Positions 19,660 to 29,374 of a stretch of 30,183 nucleotides of DNA are shown one piece after another. Each line of letters opens with the position of its first letter. Position 1 is the stretch's first letter. The stretch covers positions 1-30,183 of the forward strand of contig CAIIXF020000096.1 of NCBI GenBank assembly GCA_903813345.2, read 5' to 3'. This DNA is from Owenia fusiformis. Its lineage: Eukaryota; Annelida; Polychaeta; Sabellida; Oweniidae. Both the position numbers and the translations under genes were made by a program. Under the pieces are notes generated by a model. It did not search any database, was not told the DNA's origin, and saw only the letters and a program-made list of their open reading frames with translations.

Positions 19660-22100
19660 CGGTGTCTACATCTTCCTGTACATGAACTTTAAATTAGCTA
19701 TATGTTCATGTAATGATTCATTTAACTGGACGTTAGTCATTACTATCACTATATCTTGTTGATGTCATAATTAAGGTTACTAGAACATTCCTTGCATGTG
19801 TTGTCCTAACTTGATGTAACCAGAAGTTATGAATTTGCCATGTATGTGACAAGCACGTTACAGTCTCTTTATTTTGGCAAAGTCGTTGTTAAGGTTGGTA
19901 CTACATTCCTGGCTAGTGATATCTAAGTCGAACGTAACTTGTATACTTATTTATGCGTGTCCACACTTTCCTTTGCCTACAACGTTCTATAATTAATGTA
20001 ACCAGAACTTTAACTTGGCCACGTATATGTGACGTTGCATAAGCACGTTACAGTCTGTCATTTTATTTTTGCAGTCATTGTTAAGGTTGCTACTACATTC
20101 CTAGCACATGATATTTAAGTAAAATGTAACGTTGTATAAACATCTGTGCGAGTCCAGACCTTCCTGTGCCTACATCGTTCCAAGATAAACGTTACCAGAA
20201 CTTTAAACTAGCCAGGTATATGTTACGTTGCATAAGCACATTACAGTCTCACTATTTTTGCGAAGTCATTGTTAAGGTTGGTTCTACATTCCTGGCACGT
20301 GATATTTAAGTCAAATGTAACGTTCTTTAAACATCTGTGCGAGTCCACACCTTCCTGTACCTACAACGTTCCATAATTAACGTACCAGAACTTAAAACTG
20401 GCCACGTATATGTGACGTTGCATAAGCACATTACAGTTATTTTTGCGAAGTTATCGTTTAGGTTGGTTCTACGTTCCTGGCACGTGTTATTTAAGTCAAA
20501 TGTAACGTTCTTTGAACATCTATGCGAGTCCACACCTTCCTGTACCTACAACGTTCCATATCAACGTTACCAGAAATTTAGATTGGCCACGTATATATGA
20601 CGTTATGTAAGTTCGTTACATTTTCGTTATTTTGGCGAAGTCATCGTTTAGGTTGGTTCTTCGTTCCTGGCACGTGATATTTAAGTCAAATGTAACGTTC
20701 TTTAAACATCTGTGCGAGTCCACACCTTCCTGTACCTACAACGTTCCATATCAACGTTACCAGAAATTTAGATTGGCCACGTATATATGACGTAATGTAA
20801 ATACGTTACAGTTTCGTTATTTTGGCGACGTAATTGTTAAGGTCGCTACTACGTTCCTGACACGTGATATTTAAGTCAAATGTAACGTTCTTTAAACATC
20901 TGTGCGAGTCCACACCTTCCTGTACCTACAACGTTCCATATCAACGTTACTAGAAATTTAGATTGGCCACGTATTTATGACGTAATGTAAGTACGTTACA
21001 CTTTCGTTATTTTGGTTACGTAATTGTTAAGGTCGCTACCACGTTCCTGACACGTGATATTTAAGTCAAATGTAACGTTTTTTAAACATCTATGCGAGTC
21101 CACACCTTCCCGTACCTACAACGTTCCATATCAACGTTACCAGAAATTTAGATTGGCCACGTATATATGACGTAATGTAAGTACGTTACAGTTTCGTTAT
21201 TTTGGCGACGTTATTGTTAAGGTCGCTACTACGTTCCTGACACGTGATATTTAAGTCAAATGTAACGTTCTTTAAACATCTGTGCGAGTCCACACCTTCC
21301 TGTGCCTACAACGTTCCATATCAACGTTACTAGAAATATAGATTGGCCACGTATTTATGACGTAATGTAAGTACGTTACATTTTCGTTATTTTGGTGACG
21401 TAATTGTTAAGGTCGCTACTACGTTCCTGACACGTGATATTTAAGTCAAATGTAACGTTCTTTAAACATCTATGCGAGTCCACACCTTCCTGTACCTACA
21501 ACGTTCCATATCAACGTTACCAGAAATTTAGATTGGCCACGTATATATGACGTAATGTAAGTACGTTAAAGTTTCGTTATTTTGGCGACGTAATTGTTAA
21601 GGTCGCTACTACGTTCCTGACACGTGATATTTAAGTCAAATGTAACGTTCTTTAAACATCTGTGCGAGTCCACACCTTCCTGTACCTACAACGTTCCATA
21701 TCAACGTTACCAGAAATTTAGATTGGCCACGTATTTATGACGTAATGAAAGTACGTTATATTTTCGTTATTTTGGTGACGTAATTGTTAAGGTCGCTACT
21801 ACGTTCCTGACACGTGATATTTAAGTCAAATGTAACGTTCTTTAAACATCTATGCGAGTCCACACCTTCCTGTACCTACAACGTTCCATATCAACGTTAC
21901 CAGAAATTTAGATTGGCCACGTATATATGACGTAATGTAAGTACGTTACAGTTTCGTTATTTTGGCGACGTAATTGTTAAGGTCGCTACTACGTTCCTGA
22001 CACGTGATATTTAAGTCAAATGTAACGTTCTTTAAACATCTGTGCGAGTCCACACCTTCCTGTACCTACAACGTTCCATATTAACGTTGCTACAACTTGA
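19660..22100 (+). repeat. Satellite array, 190-bp monomer with 380-bp higher-order period
   Basis: The landmark ACGTTCCATA starts at 20551, 20741, 20931, 21121, 21311, 21501, 21691, 21881 and 22071, exactly 190 bp apart each time. Leftward the period loosens (20366, 20175, 19982) and identity drops, fading out near 19660. From 20901 onward two monomer types alternate, so the true unit there is 380 bp. Each homogeneous monomer carries CACGTG and, in most, TGACGTAA. The two frames at 20327-20600 lie inside degenerate monomers and are not genes. Confidence 0.95.
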
Positions 22101-22541
22101 GACATATATTCTGACGACGTTATCACAACGTAAAATTGTTAGCTGGGAATGCATTCCTTCGTATGGACTGATTAACTTGGAGAATAGACTCATAAGGAAC
22201 ACGTTTGTTTCTTGAGATAAAAGGGAGTTTAAGCTTGTATATCAAATCGAAACGCCAACCTATACATATGACCAATCGCCCATATAATTGAATCGCTCAA
22301 ATATTTTCCGTTCACGTTTAGGTTGTGAAAAACATTGCAACCTTAAACTCCCTATTGTAAATAAGAGTCCCCTTCGAGTATTATAGAGTGCTCTGTCTAC
22401 TTGACACATTCTTAGATCATTGAGGGCCTAATGAATAATTATTTAATCATCTGATGATAATGATTGATATAATGATTATTATCATTCATAAATTTCAGTT
22501 CCTGTTCCTAAAAATCATTGCATAGGCCTAGATGTTATAAT
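22100..22541. other. Spacer between satellite and reversed composite element
   Basis: The array ends abruptly after GTTGCTACAACTTGAG. The remainder is AT-rich and contains no recognised gene. ACCTATACATATG and similar short motifs are not informative. Confidence 0.6.
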
Positions 22542-22570
22542 TAGACTCCAGATTGAAAATCTGGAGTCTA
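22542..22570. repeat. Terminal hairpin of copy C
   Basis: TAGACTCCAGATT, loop GAA, AATCTGGAGTCTA: a perfect 13-bp stem. It equals the hairpin iterated five times at 6567-6813 except for a shorter loop. Confidence 0.9.
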
Positions 22571-24315
22571 TTGTTTTTGCCAGTTTTCTTTATTATTATT
22601 ATTTTTCTTTCTTTTTTCTTCCTCCTCACCAAATTTCTCGTCAACTATAACAGTTTACTTAATCCAACTTACATGGTTAACTAAAGACTGAAACCGGCTT
22701 TCTGGGAAATTAGGTCAAATTTTTATCTAGGTCAAAGGTCAAGAACTAGGTCAAATCTTACATTTTCAACATTCTTCATCATATCTTCGTCAATATTCTT
22801 CGTAACTCCTTCATCTTTTTTTCATCGTGTAGCTAAGAAAAAGGCGAATCAAAGATATGACATCAGAATTTTGATTACTCTTACCGATTTTGAGATATGG
22901 CGTCCGAAATGTAGGTCACGCCTAAACATGCTCCAAATCGAATGTGTGAGCTATGAAAAAGATGTAGAATTTTCTCAGGAATCCAAATCTGCAAACCAAA
23001 TTTGGATCGGACTTCCGGTTCGGAAGTTATGGCGTTTTGAAAGCTCAAAAATCGCTAAATTTGGTGCCTATGTTTAGTCAATGGGAAAAAAGACTTTTTC
23101 GAAGTGTAAAATACAGGATATAGACTGAGTACAGCTTAACATAATGAATGCTTATAAAAGAAGGGGACCTCAAAAGCTACATAGTTTCAAAATTTGGACA
23201 CCAAAATGCCTAGGTCAAAATCTAGGTCAAATTCATAGTGTTTCCTTATTTTTACGATTCTGACACTACACTTGAATAACTAACTTCCAAATTTTGTATA
23301 CAGGTAGCAAAGAGTGTGCTAATAGTGTTAGCCTTTTGCCGTCAGAAAGTATTTTGACCCACTTTTGAGATATGGTGTCCGAAAAGTAGGTCAAAATAAA
23401 AAGTTCTCCAGATCTAACGTATGAGTTATGAATTAAGGGTAGAATTTTCTCAGGAATCCGAATCTGCAAACCAAATTTCGATCCGACTTCCGGTTCGGAA
23501 GTTATGGCGTGTCCAAAAAGTAGGTCAAAATAAAAAATTTCCAAATTTAACGTATGAGTTATGAATTAGGGATAGAATTTTGTCAGGAATCCGAATCTGC
23601 AAACCAAATTTCGATCCGACTTCCGGTTTGAAAGTTATGGCGTTTTGAAAGCACAAAAATCGCTAAATTTGGTGCCCCATGTTATGTCAATGAGAAAAAG
23701 GATTTTTTGAAGTGTAAAATACCAGATATAGACTGAGTACAGCTTAATATTCTGAAAGCCTATAAAAGGAGGGGACATCGAAGACTATCTAGCTTTAAAA
23801 TTTGGACGCAAAAATGCCTTAGTCAAAATCTAGGTCAAATTCATAGTTTTTCCTTATTTTGCGATTCTGACATTACACTTTAAGGATTTGCTTCAAAATT
23901 TTGTATACAGGTAGCAAAGAGTGTGCTTATAGTGTTAGCCTTCTGCCGTCAGAAAGTTTTTTGACCCACTTTTGAGATATGGTGTCCGAAATGTAGGTCA
24001 AATTAAAAAATTCTCCAAATTTAACGTATGAGTTATGAATTAAGGGTAGAATTTTCTCAGGAATCAGAATCTTTAAACCAAATTTCGATCTAACTTCTGG
24101 TTAGATAGTTATAGCGGTTTGAAGTCTCGAAAAGTCGATATGATGATATCCCCATGTTAAGCTAATAGAGTTGCAGATAGCCTTCTTAAAAGTTGTCTAA
24201 ATGTCTATATTCTAGCTGACTCAGCTTATTCTGAATGATTCAGCTTACAAGTTCTGGATGACTCAGCTTAAAAAAAGTTTTAAATCTGGAGTCTTAAATT
24301 GAACTTGTTCAATTT
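22542..24315 (-). mobile_element. Composite repeat element, copy C (short, reversed)
   Basis: Read on the minus strand it starts at 24315 with the palindrome AAATTGAACAAGTTCAATTT and AAGACTCCAGATTTA, as copy B does. It continues with a GCTGAGTCATCCAGAA block, about three ~475-bp repeat units, the AAATTTGGTGAGGAGGAAG-type tail, and ends in a single perfect hairpin (22542-22554 with 22558-22570). The TGAGTAAG microsatellite is missing and replaced by a short GCTGAGTCAT repeat like that at 2640-2700. Because both ends match copy B while the interior differs in repeat number, these are the real element ends. Frames at 22871-23077 and 23266-23544 lie inside the repeats. Confidence 0.7.
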
Positions 24316-24474
24316 ACATGTCTAGTTATTTGTGTTCTCTTTGCTTATCATACAGATAAAATAAGACTTATTTCATTATTCTTGGAGTAGTTTCATTGTT
24401 CAGTATACCATTCCAATGGTAACAAATAGTGTATAGTTACATGCCATCTGCCTAGATTGAGTAAATAATTGCAT

Positions 24475-24830
24475 TATTGAGTAAATAAAAAACCAACGAG
24501 TATTTTCATCAGAATACATGGACCAGCCCTTGTTTATGTTTTGATCAAATAAGTAACTGCACCATAAATATAACAATAAAATTAAAGTCAACAAACACAA
24601 AAACCAATATATAAGGCATGTGTAGGTGCTCATTAAAAAAGCAAAATACACACCTGAAGACATACAAAAGACAACAACCGCCAGAAAATACAATTGTCTG
24701 TAAGTCTTAGCTTTCCTGTCGATGGTAATAATCGATACTTTATCATTAATCAACATTTTAGAATAATTAGTGTATACGATTTTTACATGATTTAGGTTAA
24801 TGTGTCAGTTGATGTAAACGTACATTTGCA
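24475..24830 (+). pseudogene. Decayed duplicate of the 13.4-kb promoter and signal-peptide exon
   Basis: This block aligns with 13320-13660: the identical 26-bp core at 24499-24524, AAAGTCAACAAAC, AAATACAAT, CTTAGCTTTCCTG, then GGTAATAA of the donor and similar intron sequence (AATGTGTCA and onward). Where the intact copy has the ATG and about 18 further bases, this copy is deleted (AAATACAATTGTCTGTAAG), so the start codon and the front of the signal peptide are lost. It cannot make the same peptide. The 118-codon frame on the opposite strand (24400-24756) overlaps it and is probably chance. Confidence 0.6.
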
Positions 24831-24840
24831 CTCATAAGGA

Positions 24841-25060
24841 GGGGGCTTTATGGACGGGGGAAATGTGTACACATATTCTACGAGGAGGGAGATAAATATT
24901 TGTTATTCACTAAGAGGGATTTGATATGGGAAATATCTCAAGGATAATTTCTATATTTCCCGAAGAAACAGCGACAGGGGGAAATATCGATATAATCCGA
25001 GGCATATTCCCCATATCATAACGACATTATCCCATGGCCAAGATCAATGTCTTTCTCAGA
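24841..25060. repeat. Imperfect foldback with GATATGGG arms
   Basis: GATATGGGAAATATCT (24923 onward) pairs with AATATTCCCCATATC-like sequence near 25005-25018, around a loop with TTTCCCGAAG and ATCCGAGGC. The style matches repeat P and the 19.1-kb hairpin. Confidence 0.5.
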
Positions 25061-25097
25061 AATCTTTTGTTGGATGAAAAAATATATTGGAGAACAT

Positions 25098-25150
25098 TAG
25101 TCATTAAGGATAAAATATGCAAATATGCAATATTTTATCCTTAATGACTA
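25098..25150. repeat. Perfect 21-bp stem hairpin
   Basis: Bases 25098-25118 (TAGTCATTAAGGATAAAATA, then T) are the exact reverse complement of 25130-25150. The loop is 11 bases. Confidence 0.9.
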
Positions 25151-25996
25151 TTGCTTTAACATGTTTTTTCTTCTCTGAAATAAAAAAATAAATAAAAAAG
25201 GATAAAAAATGATATACAAAAAAGAAGGCAAATAAATGTGCCAATTTTTTAAAATATAATTAAAATTCTCCTCAAATTTTAGATAATTGCATCGCTTAAA
25301 TATCTAGATATATATTTTCGAAATGAACACGAGACCTTTAAACCGAAGCAATTATCAATCAATGTGTTAGCCAGATCTTATTTCAATGACTCTTGAGATC
25401 TAATGATATGGCATATATTATTTAGTACATGTACAAAAAATAAGTCTAACTATACTACAAGACATTGTATAAAACAATAGAAAATGATCCATTAAAAATT
25501 GTTTTGAAACTTACATGTACTTGTTAAAGCTGCACTATACTTAATTTAGGAGAAAAAATAAAAAAAGTAATCATTGAAACGTGTTACTCACACCCTAGCT
25601 CAAATATGACACAAAGTTTGATTTGCTTTAATGTTGAACCAAGAAAAATATAACTCACATAGAAAAAAGCATTTGAAGTTCAGAGATCATTAGACATGCA
25701 TGCACATGTTAAATAAAGTGCAAGTTTCAAATTACTATTGATTTAAAAGATGGCGACACTTCTATAAAAATGAATGTATCATGTAATCCAAACAACTCTG
25801 CCATCTTTAAATGACATTGATAAAAACTTGATATATAAAGCTTGACAGATCAAAAATATTTTTTGATAATTTATTGTAAGTTTTGATGTTGTCCATTTGA
25901 GCTGTTGCTGGTGTCAAATGAAAGATAAGGTTCTTATCAACACATTGGACATACTATGAAATTTAAATGTAAGTCTTTATTTTGTCCAAAAATGTT
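25151..25996. other. AT-rich intergenic DNA upstream of the PGRP gene
   Basis: No coding or repeat signature is recognised in this stretch. It is the distal upstream region of the PGRP gene and may hold regulatory sites I cannot identify by eye. Confidence 0.6.
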
Positions 25997-26006
25997 GAAA
26001 ATTCCC
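25997..26006 (-). promoter_or_regulatory. NF-kappaB/Rel-like site upstream of PGRP
   Basis: On the minus strand this reads GGGAATTTTC, one base from the kappaB consensus GGGRATTTCC. It lies about 320 bp before the PGRP start codon. Rel factors control many PGRP genes in animals; function here is inferred. Confidence 0.3.
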
Positions 26007-26021
26007 AAAGTGCGCCTTTAA

Positions 26022-26066
26022 GCACGTCTATCTGGCACTATCTGAGCACGTCTATCAGGCACTTTT
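26022..26066 (+). repeat. 24-bp tandem duplication in the PGRP upstream region
   Basis: GCACGTCTATCTGGCACT at 26022 recurs as GCACGTCTATCAGGCACT at 26046. Confidence 0.8.
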
Positions 26067-26225
26067 TGGCTTCTGGATATTAGTTCACAGCGCCATCGCT
26101 CCGTTAACGGGATGTGGCGGGATGTGACAGTCACTCTCCTTGAATATAATCGAGTAATGCCATTTTAGAACAACTTCAATCAGATGTATCTATCAAAAAT
26201 CAATTCAATCGTTTCGTATCACTTT

Positions 26226-26232
26226 TATAAAA
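26226..26232 (+). promoter_or_regulatory. Candidate TATA box of the PGRP gene
   Basis: TATAAAA lies 94 bp before the ATG. This would put transcription start near 26256 and give a 5' leader of about 60 bases with no upstream ATG in it. Confidence 0.4.
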
Positions 26233-26319
26233 TCAGAAGCAGGGAGGTTGCAGGCAAGATACCTACAATATCAGTTCAATTAAGAACATATTTAGCACTA
26301 TCAAACACCAATATACACC

Positions 26320-28415
26320 ATGAAGTGGTTGTTATTGGTTGGTTTCGGACTTCTTATGTTGAATGAATGTAGGGCGGATCTTAATGGGAAATATCTACCT
26401 TCCGGCACATGTGTCTGTTCAACAGCCAGACTTGGTCTAAATGTACGATCTAATGGTATGTGATTTTTGACAATTTTATTTGGAAACTCAGTAATGATAA
26501 TGCATAAATGTTCTTTCATACTCATTACCACATGAATAATGGTATGTTATTTTTGACAATTTTAATTGGAATCTCAGTAATGATAATGCATAAATGTCCT
26601 TTCATGCTCATTACCACATGAATTATTTACCGAAGATAGTAACAGAAATACGAAGGAAGAAATGAATTGTGTGAAGCGTAAATAATACTATTGTTTGTAT
26701 CCTAGCAAATGTTTGAGAACGGTAATCTTTAGATAGTTTGGCATTGCATTGTATGTAATATTTCTATAGGTGGTCTCAGATACACCGTTATCGGATCTCT
26801 ATCCAATGGACAATGCGTAAAAAACACTGGACAGAGACAATGGAGGGATGGCTATGTTTGGTATTCTATCGCATACAATGGAAGGACGGGTTGGGTAGCA
26901 GGGAAGTACCTCAACCAAGCTGCAACCAGTCGATGCGGTAAGTGTAAATGGACATGTGAAAAATAGAGATTTTGTATAACAAGCTCGTCAAGTAACTAGC
27001 AGTTAGAAACAGAGAAATTATTCTGGCTGTGACAATCAAAAGAAATTTGTTGGTGGTATGACAACTCCATTTTTTGTCCTGAGTCATCGAACTTGGGGGA
27101 TATAACACTGTTCACTATTTTTAAATATGTATATTTTTATTCATAATTTCAATTTGTAATTTGTAACTCGATCTCCATGGTGATTAGCGGTGAATAAATA
27201 TACAAATTATGATATACTATCAAACTATATTGCTATTCCTATCTATTACACATACAATCATGTAGTTGTCGAACAAAAAAAAGAAAATCGGGAGAAATCG
27301 TAATTGTATATTTGGTTTATCCGTTGGGATGATGATATGTTCCAATATAAATCTAAATCCAATAAACAATCCCTTCCTAGGTATAACCTTTATATATACC
27401 CTCAACTTTAATTTCTTATCTCGATGATCTTACTGTAGGTGGAGGTGGGAGTGCCGGTGGTGGCGGGCGAGGTTGCTCTGCGATTATATCAAGGGCAGGT
27501 TGGGGAGCACGGCCAGCAAGGGGCAGGTCTTCAATTCGAACTCCAGTCAATATGGTATTCATCCATCATACAACAGGAAGTTTCTGTAACTCGAAGTCTT
27601 CATGTTCACGTTTGGCGAGGGGGCATCAGAATTATCACATGGACCGAAATAGTAAGCTATTATTGCTTGAATGCAATCAATACGAGAGTTGATCAATTAG
27701 TTCTAGACTACTTGTACGGAATACAAAATACATTAATTTTATCAACGGTGAATAAAGTAGAAAAATAGTACTAAATTACCGATTATGGTTAAACCATCAT
27801 GATATGTTGTACCGATATTAGACTTTTTAAGAACAATATATATTCCTAGGATGGTCCGATATTGGCTACAATTTCTTGGTTGGCGAGGATGGTAACGCAT
27901 ACGAAGGTCGTGGGTTCAGCACCGAAGGTGCACACACATACGGATATAACCGAAACGCCATCGCGATCTCATTCATAGGCAACTTTGAATATAGGAATGC
28001 AAATGCTGCTGCCCAGAGAGCTGCAAAGGACGTCATTGCATGTGGAATATCCAGAGTAAGTAAAAGTGGGAGATGATCTACTCGCTTCACCATTCAAATT
28101 TATAGCGCTTCTATAACAGTTCGGTATGGTTATATGACCACTATTCAATTCATCATTTTGCTCTTCATGATCAAACCAGATGGGTACCAGGTCTTACATT
28201 AGTTGTTAGGTCTGACATTATCTCTTCAAATAATTCATCTGCCATTCACTGTACTGAGTCTTGATGTTCTATCATTACAGGGTTACATAAGCCCGAATTA
28301 CGAACTGTTTGGTCACAGAGATGCTAGTTGCACGGCATGTCCAGGGAAATACCTGTATTCAAGCATACAGAGTTGGCCAAGATTCAGCAGAAGGAGACTA
28401 AAGAAATATTGCTGA
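26320..28415 (+). CDS. PGRP: Secreted SH3b-domain peptidoglycan recognition protein (five exons)
   Basis: The exons are 26320-26455, 26770-26937, 27439-27651, 27850-28055 and 28281-28415. All introns are GT-AG, in phases 1, 1, 1 and 0, and the joined frame is 285 codons plus TGA. Residues 1-19 are a signal peptide (cleavage CRA-D). Residues ~31-94 are a bacterial-type SH3 domain (LNVRSNG near the start, GWVAGKYL at the end). Residues 102-113 are a Gly-rich linker, and 114-276 are the PGRP/amidase_2 domain. Visible there are SRAGWGARP, the IHHT motif (H144/H145), the conserved C151/C157 pair, Y179 in SDIGYNF, YEGRGF, SFIGNF and H253 and C261 in FGHRD and TACPG. The zinc ligands and catalytic Tyr are therefore present, as in amidase-active family members that cleave the MurNAc-Ala bond of peptidoglycan. 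The tail SRRRLKKYC is basic. R173 replaces the Gly usual before WSDIGYNF. The protein likely acts outside the cell in antibacterial defence. The ATG has A at -3 and is the only start giving a signal peptide. Confidence 0.93.
26453..26630 (+). repeat. 86-bp tandem duplication of the exon 1 donor region (intron 1)
   Basis: The segment starting AATGGTATGT at 26453 is repeated at 26539. Each copy continues TTTTTGACAATTTTA and ends TCATTACCACATGAA. The duplicate carries its own AATG|GTATGT donor at 26541/26542. Use of the second donor would add 86 bases and read into an in-frame TGA, so only the first donor gives the full protein. Confidence 0.85.
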
Positions 28416-28454
28416 ATAAATGTAGCATCGATGATTACTATTATGATAATTAAA
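28415..28454 (+). terminator. Candidate polyadenylation signals of the PGRP gene
   Basis: AATAAA at 28415-28420 shares its first base with the stop codon TGA. ATTAAA at 28449-28454 is followed by a T-rich stretch (CTCTTCTTTTTG), which makes it a good alternative. If the first is used the 3' leader would be only about 20-30 bases long. Confidence 0.45.
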
Positions 28455-29370
28455 CATTGACTCTTCTTTTTGCACGTATGCTTCAACCCTAATGTCTGCA
28501 ACCGTTTATAACATGGCTGCATACTTTTTATAACTGTGTTACACTAAGTCAGGAGGGATTTTTGCAATTTTTTATTACTTGTCTGATTTGAATATTGTTG
28601 GTATTGTTGTAAATGTTATTCAATTACCTCTTCAGAATTTATTGTTTTTTAGGTAAGTAGGTCAACAAAGGGCAAATCGAGGTCAACGTGACCTAGGGGT
28701 TGTACATTCTTGACATTTTGTGAACAAATTGTCAACTTTTTTTCACAAACATTTAAGTGCTAAAAATTGCTGAGCTGCCTTAAAAAAAGATTTTTCGAAA
28801 TAAAACTAAAATCATGGTAAAAGCTTTTCTAGAACTGAAGTTAAACACATTCACACATTCAAAGAAGCAGGTACCGCGAATAGTCAACAATTTGAAGTTC
28901 ATTCTCTTTTTGTCTTTAGCATTACAATCAAGAATTACAACAAATGCCAATCAGTGATTTAGTATGCAGATGTATGAATGTATGACTTGGTATAGTTCCG
29001 ATATAATATCAGTCCATGATGTTGCTTAGCAACCACCTAGTAACGGCACAAATATCGAAATAGTGACATTGAACAATGGGGGCAGGGGACAATGAAAAAT
29101 TATATCTAGAATTTGGAAAATGACATCGTCATAATTATATTACAACAGTTGGTATAGACATTCAGAAATATGCAAAAAAAGTTCATCGATATCCATTCAG
29201 CATTTTTATAAAAATGGTTTTCGCTTTAATTCGTGATGGAAACGCGATTCACGGAAATATCAACGGAGATACAAAAACATGCAAAAATGTACTGTTGACA
29301 CTCCCCCCATCCTGCAGACATTAGGGTTAATTGGTACATATATTTCATAGTATATCATTCAATATATTTT
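28455..29370. other. AT-rich region downstream of PGRP, no gene recognised
   Basis: No coding signature is recognised. Notable short sites are the nuclear-receptor palindrome at 28680-28694 and the inverted GTTGC-TTA-GCAAC at 29021-29033. Confidence 0.6.
28680..28694. promoter_or_regulatory. Perfect nuclear-receptor inverted repeat (IR3)
   Basis: AGGTCAACGTGACCT equals the full consensus AGGTCAnnnTGACCT of estrogen-type receptors. A further half-site AGGTCA lies at 28659-28664. The site is 265 bp beyond the PGRP stop codon. Binding is not shown by sequence alone. Confidence 0.4.
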
Positions 29371-29374
29371 AAGA

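Noticed and set aside
20327-20600. Overlapping frames on both strands (68 and 87 codons)
   Set aside because: They fall inside degenerate satellite monomers and are closed in the other monomers.
24400-24756. 118-codon hydrophobic frame on the minus strand
   Set aside because: It is the longest frame of the window but lies antisense to the decayed promoter and exon duplicate. It has no domain, and its hydrophobicity follows from AT-rich sequence.
27439-27768. 109-codon frame beginning at the exon 3 acceptor
   Set aside because: It is a different reading frame from the PGRP exon and only a shadow of it; the PGRP frame contains the recognisable motifs.
27866-28093. 75-codon minus-strand frame
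   Set aside because: Antisense shadow of PGRP exon 4.
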